Shown here: piece after piece, positions 23,959 to 32,466 of the stretch
How positions within the stretch are numbered: position 1 is the stretch's first letter
Layout of the letters: each line of letters opens with the position of its first letter
Assembly: GCA_016219325.1 (NCBI GenBank)
Contig: JACRNH010000018.1
Location: 1 to 47,440 of the forward strand
Origin: Candidatus Collierbacteria bacterium
GTDB taxonomy: Bacteria; Patescibacteriota; Microgenomatia; UBA1400; JACPES01
Reading direction: 5' to 3'
DNA: 47,440 nt
The notes under the pieces: model-generated
Seen by the model: the letters and a program-made list of their open reading frames with translations, nothing else
The model's database searches: none
What the model was told of the DNA's origin: nothing
Position numbers and translations under genes: made by a program

Positions 23959-25329
23959 ATGCGGAAACAAAAGTTATTCGGCAGAAGCTTGTTGATTGCG
24001 GTAATTTCGATCCTATCTTTATATATAAGTTTACCTAGAAAAATTCCGGTAAATTTAGAAATCGGTAAATGGAGGATTGAAAAAACATTTTCTCTGCCGG
24101 GAATAGAATGGCAATTGGGGCCGTTGTCATTTAGGCGTGATTTGGAAATAAAACAGGGCTTGGATTTAAAAGGCGGAACTCAAATCGTTTTGGAGGCTCA
24201 AGTTCAGGATTTGCCAGAGGTAGAGAAAACGGTTGCTTTGGAGAGCGCCAAAACTGTGATTGCCAGAAGGATTGATTTATACGGTATTTCTGAGTCTGTA
24301 GTTCAGACTGCCAAAAATAATCAGTCCTATAGACTGATTGTAGAACTGCCGGGAGTAACCGACGCCGATGAAGCAAAATCGCTAATTGGCCAAACTGCCA
24401 AACTGGAATTTTGGGAGATGCCGCAGACTGCCGGTCCGGAATCTTCTCCATCCCAAGCTCAACTTCAACCTCAACCTCAACCCACCAATTTAACAGGCAA
24501 AGACCTGCAGAAAGCTTCGGTAGAATTTGATCGGCAAACCGGCCAGCCGGTAGTGTCTTTGGTGTTTACCGACGAGGGGCGGGAAAAATTTGCCGAAATT
24601 ACCAAAAGGAATGTTGGTCAGAGGGTAGGAATTTATTTAGATGGGGCGCCCCTGACGGTTCCGGTAGTCCAGGTCCCGATTACCGACGGCCGGGCCATAA
24701 TTTCCGGCAACATGGGGATTAAAGAAGCCAAACAGCTGGCAATCAGCCTAAATGCCGGAGCTTTGCCGGTCGGAATGACCGTAGTCAAAGAAACCAATAT
24801 CGGCGCCACTTTGGGTAAGGAAAGCATCGCGGCCTCGGTCCGGGCCGGATTGGCGGGGCTATTGGCCGTGGCCGCGTTTATGATAATCGTCTACCGGAAA
24901 TTGGGAATTCTAGCCGATGTGGCATTGATTATTTATGGACTGATAACTTTAACGATTTATAAACTTTTTCCGATCACTCTGACTTTGCCGGGTATCGCCG
25001 GATTTTTATTGTCAATCGGAATGGCCACCGACGCCAATATTTTAATTTTTGAGCGATTAAAAGAGGAATCGGCTCGCGGTTTACCATTAAGGGCCGCAGT
25101 GGAATTAGGCTTCGGCCGGGCCTGGGATTCAATCAAAGACGCCAACGTTACCACTCTTTTAGTGGCTTTTATTTTATACAATCCGTTTGAGTGGCAATTT
25201 TTAAATACTTCCGGAATGGTCAGGGGTTTTGCCCTAACCTTGACTATAGGGATTTTAATCAGTTTGTTTACCGGGATTGTGGTATCGAGAACTTTGATTA
25301 GAACGTTCTATATTAACAATAAGAAATAA
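23959..25329 (+). CDS. secD: Protein translocase subunit SecD
   Basis: 456-residue RND-type membrane subunit that, with SecF, uses the proton gradient to pull secreted proteins through SecYEG. Motifs are LDLKGGTQIVLEA near residue 67, the P1 domain, GREKFAEIT, and the transmembrane block with IGMATDANILIFERLKEE near 355. Five to six helices. TATAAT (23943-23948) is 10 nt before the ATG. The secF gene follows after an 84-bp gap filled with inverted period-7 arrays. Confidence 0.96.
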   Translation: MRKQKLFGRSLLIAVISILSLYISLPRKIPVNLEIGKWRIEKTFSLPGIEWQLGPLSFRRDLEIKQGLDLKGGTQIVLEAQVQDLPEVEKTVALESAKTVIARRIDLYGISESVVQTAKNNQSYRLIVELPGVTDADEAKSLIGQTAKLEFWEMPQTAGPESSPSQAQLQPQPQPTNLTGKDLQKASVEFDRQTGQPVVSLVFTDEGREKFAEITKRNVGQRVGIYLDGAPLTVPVVQVPITDGRAIISGNMGIKEAKQLAISLNAGALPVGMTVVKETNIGATLGKESIAASVRAGLAGLLAVAAFMIIVYRKLGILADVALIIYGLITLTIYKLFPITLTLPGIAGFLLSIGMATDANILIFERLKEESARGLPLRAAVELGFGRAWDSIKDANVTTLLVAFILYNPFEWQFLNTSGMVRGFALTLTIGILISLFTGIVVSRTLIRTFYINNKK

Positions 25330-25407
25330 TGAGTAGAAAGTAGAAAATAATGAGCAAGCCGCAGATTTTTGTCAGGCATTACTCATTACTTCTTACTCAT
25401 TACTCTC
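25326..25407. repeat. Paired inverted period-7 arrays between secD and secF
   Basis: Left array (25326-25352; TGAGTAG/AAAGTAG/AAAATAA units) and right array (25376-25407; ACTCATT/ACTTCTT units) are largely complementary across a 23-nt centre. Same design as at 14570-14686. The single-orientation array at 47151-47212 is related. Confidence 0.8.
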
Positions 25408-25413
25408 TAATTT

Positions 25414-26307
25414 ATGAAACAAATTAATTTTATAAAATACATACCGTTATATTTTTCTATTTCCGGGGCGGCCATGGCAATCGGAATTTTTTCTCTGGTT
25501 GTCTGGAAAGTCCGGCCGGCAATTGATTTCACCGGCGGATCGTTGGTCGAGGTGGAATTGCGGGCCCAAGAGGGAAATGCCGTTAATGAAGGCACGGTCA
25601 GATCGGCCCTGGCGGAAAAAGAAATTGAAGTTAATTCTATCCAGCCGGCCGGCGAAAACCGGTGGTTGATCAGATCAAAAACGTCCGAAAGCATAGATAA
25701 AAATGTCCAATCGGCTTTGGCGGAAAAATTTTCCAAAGCCGAAGTTACCCGATTTGAGTCAATCGGCCCGTCTTTGGGAAAAGAACTTTTAATCAAAACA
25801 TTTTTCGGGATCACCCTATCGTCATTGGGAATTTTACTGTATGTTGCCCATAGATTTGGCGGCGGCAAGTACGGAACATGCGCGGTTTTGGCCATGATTC
25901 ATGACAGCCTGGTGGTTTTGGGAGCATTCAGTTTGTTGGGCCGTTTTCAGGGAGCCGAAATTGACGCCTTATTTGTAACGGCTCTGCTGACGGTTTTAAG
26001 TTTTTCAGTCCACGATACGATTGTGGTTTACGACCGGATCCGGGAAAATTTAAGGAAATTTCCTCAGGAAAAATTTGAGCCCTTAGCCAACCGTTCGGTT
26101 AATGAAACCATGAAACGATCAATTAATAATTCTTTGACTATTATTATCATGCTGGTAATTTTGACCTGGCTGGGCGGAACCACCGTCAGATACTTTTCTT
26201 TGGCTCTTTTAATCGGGACAATTACCGGCACGTATTCGTCTCCGTTTGTGGCAGTACCGCTGTTGGTAGTGTGGAATAAGTGGGCCGGGAAAAAATTTGC
26301 CCATTGA
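25414..26307 (+). CDS. secF: Protein translocase subunit SecF
   Basis: 297-residue partner of SecD. Motifs are DFTGGSLVEVEL near residue 34, the periplasmic P4-type domain, and SVHDTIVVYDRIREN near 200 in the transmembrane region, with TMKRSINNSLTII after it. Six helices. Normal length. secD lies directly upstream and the SipW-type secretion operon starts about 110 nt downstream. Confidence 0.96.
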   Translation: MKQINFIKYIPLYFSISGAAMAIGIFSLVVWKVRPAIDFTGGSLVEVELRAQEGNAVNEGTVRSALAEKEIEVNSIQPAGENRWLIRSKTSESIDKNVQSALAEKFSKAEVTRFESIGPSLGKELLIKTFFGITLSSLGILLYVAHRFGGGKYGTCAVLAMIHDSLVVLGAFSLLGRFQGAEIDALFVTALLTVLSFSVHDTIVVYDRIRENLRKFPQEKFEPLANRSVNETMKRSINNSLTIIIMLVILTWLGGTTVRYFSLALLIGTITGTYSSPFVAVPLLVVWNKWAGKKFAH

Positions 26308-26332
26308 CAAACCGTCTTTTTAGTTGTAAAAA
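26304..26332 (+). promoter_or_regulatory. Possible promoter of the SipW-type operon
   Basis: TTGACA (26304-26309, overlapping the secF stop), 17-bp spacer and TAAAAA (26327-26332). The predicted start would leave a leader of about 70-80 nt before the ATG at 26419, unlike the leaderless promoters elsewhere. Confidence 0.45.
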
Positions 26333-26418
26333 CTAACACTAATATCAAGCAGCGCTGTCCATGCTGAATTATTCAGATGGGAAGGCGTTGTTTTTTTTGG
26401 TTTAACAATATGGGGACG

Positions 26419-27066
26419 ATGAAAATATCCAGAATTTTCAGAAGTTTGGCAGTAATCAGCGTCGTCGGCCTGATAACAATCAGCGCCACCCGGGCGGTAT
26501 GGAGCGACTCGGCCCAGAGCGCGGGCAATGTGTTTCAGGCCGGAACATTGGATTTAAAATTAACCGACGGCAACGAAACTCAACTGGATAATGTGACCCT
26601 CACCTGGAACGGAACGGCGATGACTCCCGGCGGATCGGCTGTTACCGCCAGCCTTTTAGTCCGCAACACCGGCAATCCGGCGGCCGACCACGTCCATTTC
26701 GACGTGACTTCCAATACAATTTCCGAAGGCGCGGGGGCCGGTTCCGGTTCAGCCAATCCGATGGATGCCAATCTGGAGATTACGGCCTTAACTTATGACG
26801 GGGTTAACATTTTAGGCTTTTTAAGCGACGGCAACGGCAACGGCCGTAAAGATTTGGATGATTGGGAGACCTTGGCGGCTCCCGGCATCGGCGATCACGA
26901 CGGTTCTTCATTACCGGCCGACGGAACTCTGCCGTTGTCCGATCTGAATACCGATCACACTTTATTAATGACGATTCAATTGGTATCGTCGGCTCCCAAT
27001 GAAAATCAGGGAGATTCGGTCACCACCGTTTTAACCGCCAGCCTGCATCAGATTGACGGGCAATGA
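26419..27066 (+). CDS. SipW-dependent-type secreted protein (TasA/camelysin-like)
   Basis: 215-residue exported protein. The N-terminus (IFRSLAVISVVGLITISATRAVWSDSAQ) followed by SAGNVFQAGTLDLKL is the pattern of SipW-processed TasA/CalY substrates, which assemble into extracellular fibres in Bacillus. The mature part is acidic, Gly/Asp-rich and predicted beta-sandwich, with a DGNGNGRKDLDDW stretch like a calcium-binding loop near 135-147. The start at 26419 is preferred; the ATG at 26410 is possible. Its TGA overlaps the ATG of the signal peptidase gene by ATGA. Fibre formation is inference. Confidence 0.8.
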   Translation: MKISRIFRSLAVISVVGLITISATRAVWSDSAQSAGNVFQAGTLDLKLTDGNETQLDNVTLTWNGTAMTPGGSAVTASLLVRNTGNPAADHVHFDVTSNTISEGAGAGSGSANPMDANLEITALTYDGVNILGFLSDGNGNGRKDLDDWETLAAPGIGDHDGSSLPADGTLPLSDLNTDHTLLMTIQLVSSAPNENQGDSVTTVLTASLHQIDGQ

Positions 27067-27548
27067 AGCTTCGCGGAATCGGCCCCGTAATTCCGGCGGT
27101 AATCCTGCTGTTTTTTTGGCAGCACCGCGATTTTTCCGGATTTAAAATTTTGGCCGTCACTTCCGGTTCGATGGAGCCGGCCGTCACCGTCGGCAGTTTG
27201 GTGGTGGAAACGGTTCCCCGTAAATTTCAAGTCGGCGATATTATCACCTACAAATTATCCCAAAATCCCCGGAATTTAGTCACTCACAGAATCGTGGAGA
27301 TCGAAAAGATTAACGGATCAATTTTTTTTAAAGTCAAAGGCGACGCGGTCAATCAGCCGGATACGGGATTGGTTCCCGAGGATCAAATTACCGGAAAAAT
27401 AATTTTGTCAATTCCGTTTGCCGGCCGGATCACGGCTTTCGGCCGGACTCAAACAGGAGTTATGTTTTTGGTGGTAATTCCGGCGGCGATTATCGTCTAC
27501 GAAGAATTAAAAGCGATTGTGAGAGAGGCGAGGAAATTACGGAAATGA
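27063..27548 (+). CDS. SipW-like type I signal peptidase
   Basis: 161-residue membrane signal peptidase of the ER/archaeal type. The nucleophile is in TSGSMEPAV near residue 37, and the usual bacterial Lys is replaced by His in VTHRIVEIE near 80, the Ser-His arrangement of SipW. Hydrophobic segments lie at both ends. Genes for two proteins with SipW-type N-termini flank it with 4-bp overlaps, so they are its likely substrates. Confidence 0.9.
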   Translation: MKLRGIGPVIPAVILLFFWQHRDFSGFKILAVTSGSMEPAVTVGSLVVETVPRKFQVGDIITYKLSQNPRNLVTHRIVEIEKINGSIFFKVKGDAVNQPDTGLVPEDQITGKIILSIPFAGRITAFGRTQTGVMFLVVIPAAIIVYEELKAIVREARKLRK

Positions 27549-29842
27549 TGAAAGCAATTTTGTTGTCAGGATTAATTATAGTCTTATTCTCCGGTCAAGT
27601 CGGATATACCAAGGCTTATTTTAACGATTCCGGCCAAACCACCGCAACTTTGACGGCAGTTCCGGATTGGCATAAGCCGGCGACCTCGGTTGGGGCCTTG
27701 AGTTCATATAAAACTTCCGTTTCTTTTCCAATTAATTACACCGCCGTTGATAACGAGTCAGGTTTGGATTACGTGGTTTTGTATTACCGCAAAGGCGCGG
27801 CCGGTTCATTTACGTTATTTGCCACGGATGATTATAGCGGAGAAAATTCTGTTTCCGGAAGTTTCGCGTTTACCGCCTCCGAAGGCGACGGAACCTATCA
27901 GTTTTACACCATCGGAGCGGATATTTACGGCAATATTGAAACCGCGCCGGCGGCTTCCGATCAATCCACCATTTTGGATACGGTTAAACCGGTTACTACC
28001 TTAACCACCTCCACCGGAATAGTCGTGGATGAAAAAGTCATAAACGGCGAATTTACCCAATCGCTCACCGGCTGGTCGTCAACCGGGGCGGTGTCCAGAA
28101 TTGTAAGCGACGGGGTGGATACCAACGGCGATTCGGTCAACGAAATTACCATTTTGCCGCCGGCCGGCAGCGGCGCGATGGCCAGGATCGGACACAAAGA
28201 AAATAACGCAGGCGAGGTAACCGGAAATTCTATCTGGGATAACAGATTGTCCCAGGTCGTCAACCGCGGCGATAATTATTTAAGTTTTTATTGGCGGCTG
28301 ATTAGTTTTGACCCGGCCGAAAATCCGGCGGCGATAGTCATGGCCAACGACACTGAAATTTTGCGGATAACAGGGGACGATATTGATTCCGGCGGGTACC
28401 CGAACGATTCCGGTTGGCAAAGGGCGTTTTTTAATTTAAGCGGCTTAACCGACACCAAAGCCGAGTTGAAATTTTACGCCGGCAATACGGATGGCTCTAA
28501 TACCAGCCAGTCTTGGCTGTACGTCGATCAAATCACCACAGGCCGGCCGGCGCTTAAGTCTTCAAATTCGGCGACTTTAACCGGCAGCGATGGCAACGGA
28601 GTTGCTTCAATTATCTATAGTTTAAACAACGGTGCCAGCTGGATAACTCAAGCGGGGAGCAGCGCGATTATTCCTGGAACCGATTTAACGGCCGGAGCCA
28701 ATAACTTAAAGTTTTACGCGACAGACAATGCCGGCAATGTAGAAAATATCCCGTCTGATCCGGTTGAAGTAATAATTGACGACCAGGCGCCCGGCCCGCC
28801 CGCCGATTTTACCTCGTCATCAATTTCAGAGCACGAGATCAATCTGAGTTGGACCGCGCCGTCAGACACCGGCTTTTTGGAAAGAGTGGCTTACTATCGG
28901 ATTAGAATTAATTCTGCGGAATTAACGGCTGCTAATTTCTGGACCAGCGGAATCTCAATCCCCAATTTGCCGGCTCCGGCCGCTCCGGGCCAACAGCAGC
29001 AATTCATGGTTTCGGAATTAGAAACTGGGGCGAATTATTGGTTGGGAATTTCGGCCTGCGACCCGGTCGGCAACTGTTCGGCCCCGGCGTTTCCCGGAGT
29101 CCAGCCCACCGCTACCGTAGTCGAACACGACCCGGATCCGGGCGACGTGGTCATCAATGAATTGATGTGGACGGGATCGGAGGGAAATGCCGACGATGAA
29201 TGGCTGGAGTTAAGAAATATGACGGATGGTCCGGTAAATCTGTCCGGATGGCAGCTGACCAAAAAACTAACCACCGACGGGACAGAAGCTTTAATGTTCA
29301 CTTTTTCCGCCGGGACCACGATTTCCGCTAATGGGTTTTTACTGATATCGGAATTTGATAAAGCCAATTCCGGTCTTAATGTCGATCCGGATTTAACCGC
29401 CGGCACCGGCTCTGACAACAACGGCGATTTTGCCCTGGCCAATGATAATTTGCAGATTAAACTTTACGACGGCGATTTTACCACCGGAGTTTTGATTGAC
29501 ACCGCCGATGACGGCAGCGGCGCTCCGATGGCCGGGCTTAATAGTCTTGACGGCGCGGCGGTTTATTATTCAATGGAACGCAACGCCATCCCCGGAAACG
29601 GGGCGGACGCCAATTCATGGCATACGATTTTTGCCGATACAGGCGCTTATTTTGATGCCGGATTAATAACCGTCAAAGGAACTCCAAAAGCCGATAATCT
29701 TTCTCAGCCGGGATTGAAAATTAAATCCCAAATAGAATTGAAAATCGAAACTTCAACCGCTTCGCCATCGGCAGCGCCGGCGGTAATTCCGGCAGCAATT
29801 CCGGCAGAAGTCTTATCTATTGATACTAGTCCAAAATTATAA
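27545..29842 (+). CDS. Large secreted multidomain protein with FN3 and lamin-tail domains
   Basis: 765-residue surface or secreted protein. The signal ([30 protein letters not shown]) is followed by TTATLTAV, a second SipW-type start. Visible blocks are a beta-sandwich at about 50-155, a carbohydrate-binding-like domain at 165-335 ([13 protein letters not shown]), a repeat-like domain at 335-410, a fibronectin type III domain at 415-525 ([21 protein letters not shown]) and a lamin-tail domain at 531-700 ([19 protein letters not shown]). The Ser/Pro/Ala-rich end may span the cell wall. It starts in an ATGA overlap with the SipW-like gene. Confidence 0.85.
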   Translation: MMKAILLSGLIIVLFSGQVGYTKAYFNDSGQTTATLTAVPDWHKPATSVGALSSYKTSVSFPINYTAVDNESGLDYVVLYYRKGAAGSFTLFATDDYSGENSVSGSFAFTASEGDGTYQFYTIGADIYGNIETAPAASDQSTILDTVKPVTTLTTSTGIVVDEKVINGEFTQSLTGWSSTGAVSRIVSDGVDTNGDSVNEITILPPAGSGAMARIGHKENNAGEVTGNSIWDNRLSQVVNRGDNYLSFYWRLISFDPAENPAAIVMANDTEILRITGDDIDSGGYPNDSGWQRAFFNLSGLTDTKAELKFYAGNTDGSNTSQSWLYVDQITTGRPALKSSNSATLTGSDGNGVASIIYSLNNGASWITQAGSSAIIPGTDLTAGANNLKFYATDNAGNVENIPSDPVEVIIDDQAPGPPADFTSSSISEHEINLSWTAPSDTGFLERVAYYRIRINSAELTAANFWTSGISIPNLPAPAAPGQQQQFMVSELETGANYWLGISACDPVGNCSAPAFPGVQPTATVVEHDPDPGDVVINELMWTGSEGNADDEWLELRNMTDGPVNLSGWQLTKKLTTDGTEALMFTFSAGTTISANGFLLISEFDKANSGLNVDPDLTAGTGSDNNGDFALANDNLQIKLYDGDFTTGVLIDTADDGSGAPMAGLNSLDGAAVYYSMERNAIPGNGADANSWHTIFADTGAYFDAGLITVKGTPKADNLSQPGLKIKSQIELKIETSTASPSAAPAVIPAAIPAEVLSIDTSPKL

Positions 29843-29844
29843 AT

Positions 29845-30627
29845 ATGAAAAATAGTTTTCGAGCCTTTATAACCTTTTTAGCCTTTTTAACCTTTCTAAC
29901 CATTCCTCTGTTTTCCCTCTCCCCCGCCTTTGCCCTCGTCAAAAAATCCGGCGACATTGAAATAGTGACAGACGAACCATTGTTTCCGTCGTCAATCATC
30001 TGGTATCCGGGTCTCAAAATCGAAAAATCAATTCAGGTTAAAAACCGCGGGTCCGGTCCCAAAAAGATCGAAATTGAAGCCATGTCGGAACTGGTCTCAA
30101 AAAATCTGGTCGACGTTTTGCAGTTTGAGGTCAAGGAAGGAACTAAAACTCTTTATGGCGGGGCGCCATTAAAAACCTTAAAGAATTTTTTTGAGGCTCA
30201 AACTTTGGAATTATCCGAAATTTGGGTCAATGATGACGGCAGGTCATACGTTTTAATTGTGTCTATGCCGTTAACCGCCGGCAATGAATATCAGGGCGGC
30301 AAGGTTAGTTTTGATTTAAGAGTGGGGTTTCCCGGAGACGCCAGCTCTTCAGTCATAATTTCTTCCAATACCGCTACTTCAACCAATGTTTCGACAACCT
30401 CGACTACTCTGCCGATTTCTGTTCCTTTGATTAAGTCAACCTCTCAGGTATTAGGCGAATCCGTTTCGCCGACACCGGCTATTTCTTCAATTGACGAAAC
30501 CAGCCGGGGAAATTTCGAAAGCGGCGAAAACCAATTCCCCCGGAATAGATTCATTATAATTATCGGCCTGTTGATTAGCGGGATACTAGTATTGGCATTT
30601 GTTTTTCGTCCCCGCCGGCCGAGTTAA
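29845..30627 (+). CDS. Exported membrane-anchored beta-sandwich protein
   Basis: 260-residue protein with a signal peptide, a beta-rich ectodomain (about 35-170; SIQVKNRGSGPKKIEIEA resembles the strand pattern of DUF916/chaperone-like sandwich domains), a Ser/Thr/Pro linker (170-220) and a C-terminal helix (IIIIGLLISGILVLAFVF) followed by RPRRPS. Likely displayed outside the cell as a partner of the two preceding secreted proteins. The hydrophobic core of the signal peptide is encoded by four 9-bp repeats. No specific family assigned. Confidence 0.72.
   Translation: MKNSFRAFITFLAFLTFLTIPLFSLSPAFALVKKSGDIEIVTDEPLFPSSIIWYPGLKIEKSIQVKNRGSGPKKIEIEAMSELVSKNLVDVLQFEVKEGTKTLYGGAPLKTLKNFFEAQTLELSEIWVNDDGRSYVLIVSMPLTAGNEYQGGKVSFDLRVGFPGDASSSVIISSNTATSTNVSTTSTTLPISVPLIKSTSQVLGESVSPTPAISSIDETSRGNFESGENQFPRNRFIIIIGLLISGILVLAFVFRPRRPS
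29864..29899 (+). repeat. Period-9 array encoding a signal-peptide core
   Basis: Units CCTTTATAA, CCTTTTTAG, CCTTTTTAA and CCTTTCTAA read in frame as FIT, FLA, FLT, FLT tripeptides, forming the hydrophobic core of the signal peptide. Confidence 0.8.
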
Positions 30628-30633
30628 CCTTGG

Positions 30634-30671
30634 CCTTTATCCCTCAGCCTTTATCCCTCAGCCTTTATCCT
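30634..30671. repeat. Tandem 14-bp (2 x 7) repeat before the CAP gene
   Basis: Unit CCTTTATCCCTCAG at 30634-30647 and 30648-30661, with a partial third copy (30662-30671). It abuts the -10 box of the next gene. Confidence 0.8.
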
Positions 30672-30672
30672 C

Positions 30673-30678
30673 TATAAT
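30673..30678 (+). promoter_or_regulatory. -10 box of the CAP-domain gene
   Basis: Perfect TATAAT (30673-30678), 8 nt before the ATG at 30687. The upstream repeat supplies a TTATCC at 30651 with a 16-bp spacer as a poor -35. Confidence 0.5.
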
Positions 30679-30686
30679 CTTAGTTA

Positions 30687-31577
30687 ATGCTTGCCCGTTT
30701 GATTCACTCTTTCCTGCATTTATTTACTCCGCGGCTGACCAATAATCACCGCCCGAAAATTCTTCATCCCCGGTCTTTGGCGGTTTTGGCGGCAGTCGTC
30801 GTCGGTCTGAATAGCGGTATTAGGCCATTGGCCGGATTTTCCGGCGGAGTTTTGGGTTATGCCAGCGATATTCAAATTAATCAAGTTTTTGAACAGATCA
30901 ATCAGCAGAGAGCCGAGAACAGCTTGCCGGGATTGAAACTAAACGACAAATTATCCGAAGCCGCCCGGCGCAAGGCCTCCGATATGTTCGCTTCCAATTA
31001 TTGGGCTCACATCAACCCGACCAACGGCCGGGAGCCGTGGTTTTTCTTTGACGCCGTCGGATACGATTACCGCTATGCCGGCGAAAATTTGGCCCGCGAT
31101 TTTGGAACAACTCCGCCGATGATCAAGGCCTGGATAAATTCTCCGACTCATAAGGAAAATATCGTGTCCACCAGATATCAGGAGACCGGAATTGCCGTTG
31201 TCAACGGAGTTTTAAACGGAGTTGAAACCACTCTGGTAGTTCAATTGTTCGGGACTAAAAAAACAGCCGTAGCCGCGGTCCCGCAGATAACCAATACCGG
31301 TTCGCAAGCAGAATCTTTAGCTAAAGCTCCTGCGGTTTTGCCGGCCGAAACAGAAAAAACATCCGTTGCCGTTCGCTCTCCGCTGGTGTCGCCGTTTGAC
31401 CTATCAAAATCTTTAGCCTTGGCGACTTTAGGGTTGTTGGCAGTGGTATTGATCGTTGACTCAGCGGTGATTTGGCGGCGGCGGATTCCGCGGCTGGTCG
31501 GCCATAATTTAGCCCACTTGATGTTTTTAATCGGCCTGATCGGAGTAGTCAGCATTATGTCGCGGGGGGTGATTTAA
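30687..31577 (+). CDS. CAP-domain (SCP/PR-1-like) membrane protein
   Basis: 296-residue protein with an N-terminal signal/anchor near 30-45, an extracellular CAP domain at about 70-190 and two C-terminal hydrophobic segments (about 232-252 and 268-290). CAP landmarks are the cavity His in YWAHINP, Glu in AGENLA and His in SPTHKENI, so the metal-binding cavity is intact. Bacterial CAP proteins are secreted, with wall or sporulation-related roles in some species. The stop overlaps the next small ORF (TAATG). Confidence 0.88.
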   Translation: MLARLIHSFLHLFTPRLTNNHRPKILHPRSLAVLAAVVVGLNSGIRPLAGFSGGVLGYASDIQINQVFEQINQQRAENSLPGLKLNDKLSEAARRKASDMFASNYWAHINPTNGREPWFFFDAVGYDYRYAGENLARDFGTTPPMIKAWINSPTHKENIVSTRYQETGIAVVNGVLNGVETTLVVQLFGTKKTAVAAVPQITNTGSQAESLAKAPAVLPAETEKTSVAVRSPLVSPFDLSKSLALATLGLLAVVLIVDSAVIWRRRIPRLVGHNLAHLMFLIGLIGVVSIMSRGVI

Positions 31578-31738
31578 TGATAGTTTATACTTTGATATTT
31601 GGAGTTTGCGCCTATCTGGTATGGGGAATAACCCATCATTGGCACAAAAAAGACTTGCACCTGAAGGTCGTGCTAGAATATTTGGGAATCGCGATTTTAG
31701 GATTTGCAATTATCATGACCGTTATTAAGAATTTATGA
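31577..31738 (+). CDS. Small membrane protein, 53 residues
   Basis: A short ORF between the CAP gene and rfbA, linked to both by overlaps (TAATG upstream, ATGA downstream). It has two hydrophobic segments (IVYTLIFGVCAYLVWGI and YLGIAILGFAIIMTVI) separated by the polar loop THHWHKKDLHLK, with four His residues. No family recognised. Tight coupling on both sides is the main support that it is translated. Confidence 0.6.
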   Translation: MIVYTLIFGVCAYLVWGITHHWHKKDLHLKVVLEYLGIAILGFAIIMTVIKNL

Positions 31739-32466
31739 AAGGCGTAATTTTAGCAGGCGGTTTAGGGACAAGGCTATACCCCCTGACCCATGTCACTAAC
31801 AAACATTTGCTTCCGATATACGACAAGCCAATGGCGTATTATCCGATCCGGACTTTGGTCCAGGCCGGGATTACGGAAATTATGATAGTCACCGGCGGTC
31901 CTCATTGCGGCCATTTTATGCGGGTACTGAAAAACGGCGAAGAATGGGGAATTACTCATTTGGAATACGCCTATCAGGAAACCGAAGGCGGAATTTCTCA
32001 TGCTTTGGGGTTGGCTGAAAGTTTTGCCGATGAAGGGCCGGTAACGGTGATTTTGGGAGACAATACGACTGACGCTGATATCGGCCCTGCGGTTAAAACT
32101 TTTGATAAGGGGGCGAGAATATTTTTAAAAGAAGTTCCCGATTCGCAAAGATTCGGGGTTCCGGTTTTTGATGAAAAAGATCCGTCAAGGGTTGCAGGCA
32201 TAATTGAAAAGCCCAAAAACCCGGACAATAATTTCGCGGTGGTGGGACTGTATATTTTTGACAATACCGTTTTTGACCGGATTAGAAAACTTAAGCCTTC
32301 GGCCCGGGGCGAGTTGGAAGTCACCGATTTAAATAATTCATATATTGCCGACGGCCAGCTTAAATCGGCGGAATTAAAGGGTTTTTGGTCTGACGCCGGA
32401 ACATTTGAATCGCTGTTCCGCTCAAACGAATTCTGGGCTAAAAAAGCTTTAGGAAAATCCGCGTGA
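31735..32466 (+). CDS. rfbA: Glucose-1-phosphate thymidylyltransferase
   Basis: 243-residue nucleotidyltransferase that makes dTDP-glucose, the entry step to dTDP-rhamnose. The N-terminal GGLGTRLYPLTHVTNKHLLP is diagnostic, with the catalytic Arg at 13 and Lys at 23; YDKPMAYYPI and GDNTTDAD follow. It is the short form, lacking the extra helices of the RmlA tetramer type. rfbB, rfbC and rfbD lie at 13119-15693, so the four genes are split into two loci. The start overlaps the small membrane ORF and the end overlaps rarA by 4 nt. Confidence 0.92.
   Translation: MKGVILAGGLGTRLYPLTHVTNKHLLPIYDKPMAYYPIRTLVQAGITEIMIVTGGPHCGHFMRVLKNGEEWGITHLEYAYQETEGGISHALGLAESFADEGPVTVILGDNTTDADIGPAVKTFDKGARIFLKEVPDSQRFGVPVFDEKDPSRVAGIIEKPKNPDNNFAVVGLYIFDNTVFDRIRKLKPSARGELEVTDLNNSYIADGQLKSAELKGFWSDAGTFESLFRSNEFWAKKALGKSA

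Noticed and set aside
26377..26419. Upstream extension of the SipW-type substrate start
   Set aside because: The extra residues (Trp/Phe-rich) precede a normal signal peptide; a start at 26410 or 26419 fits better.
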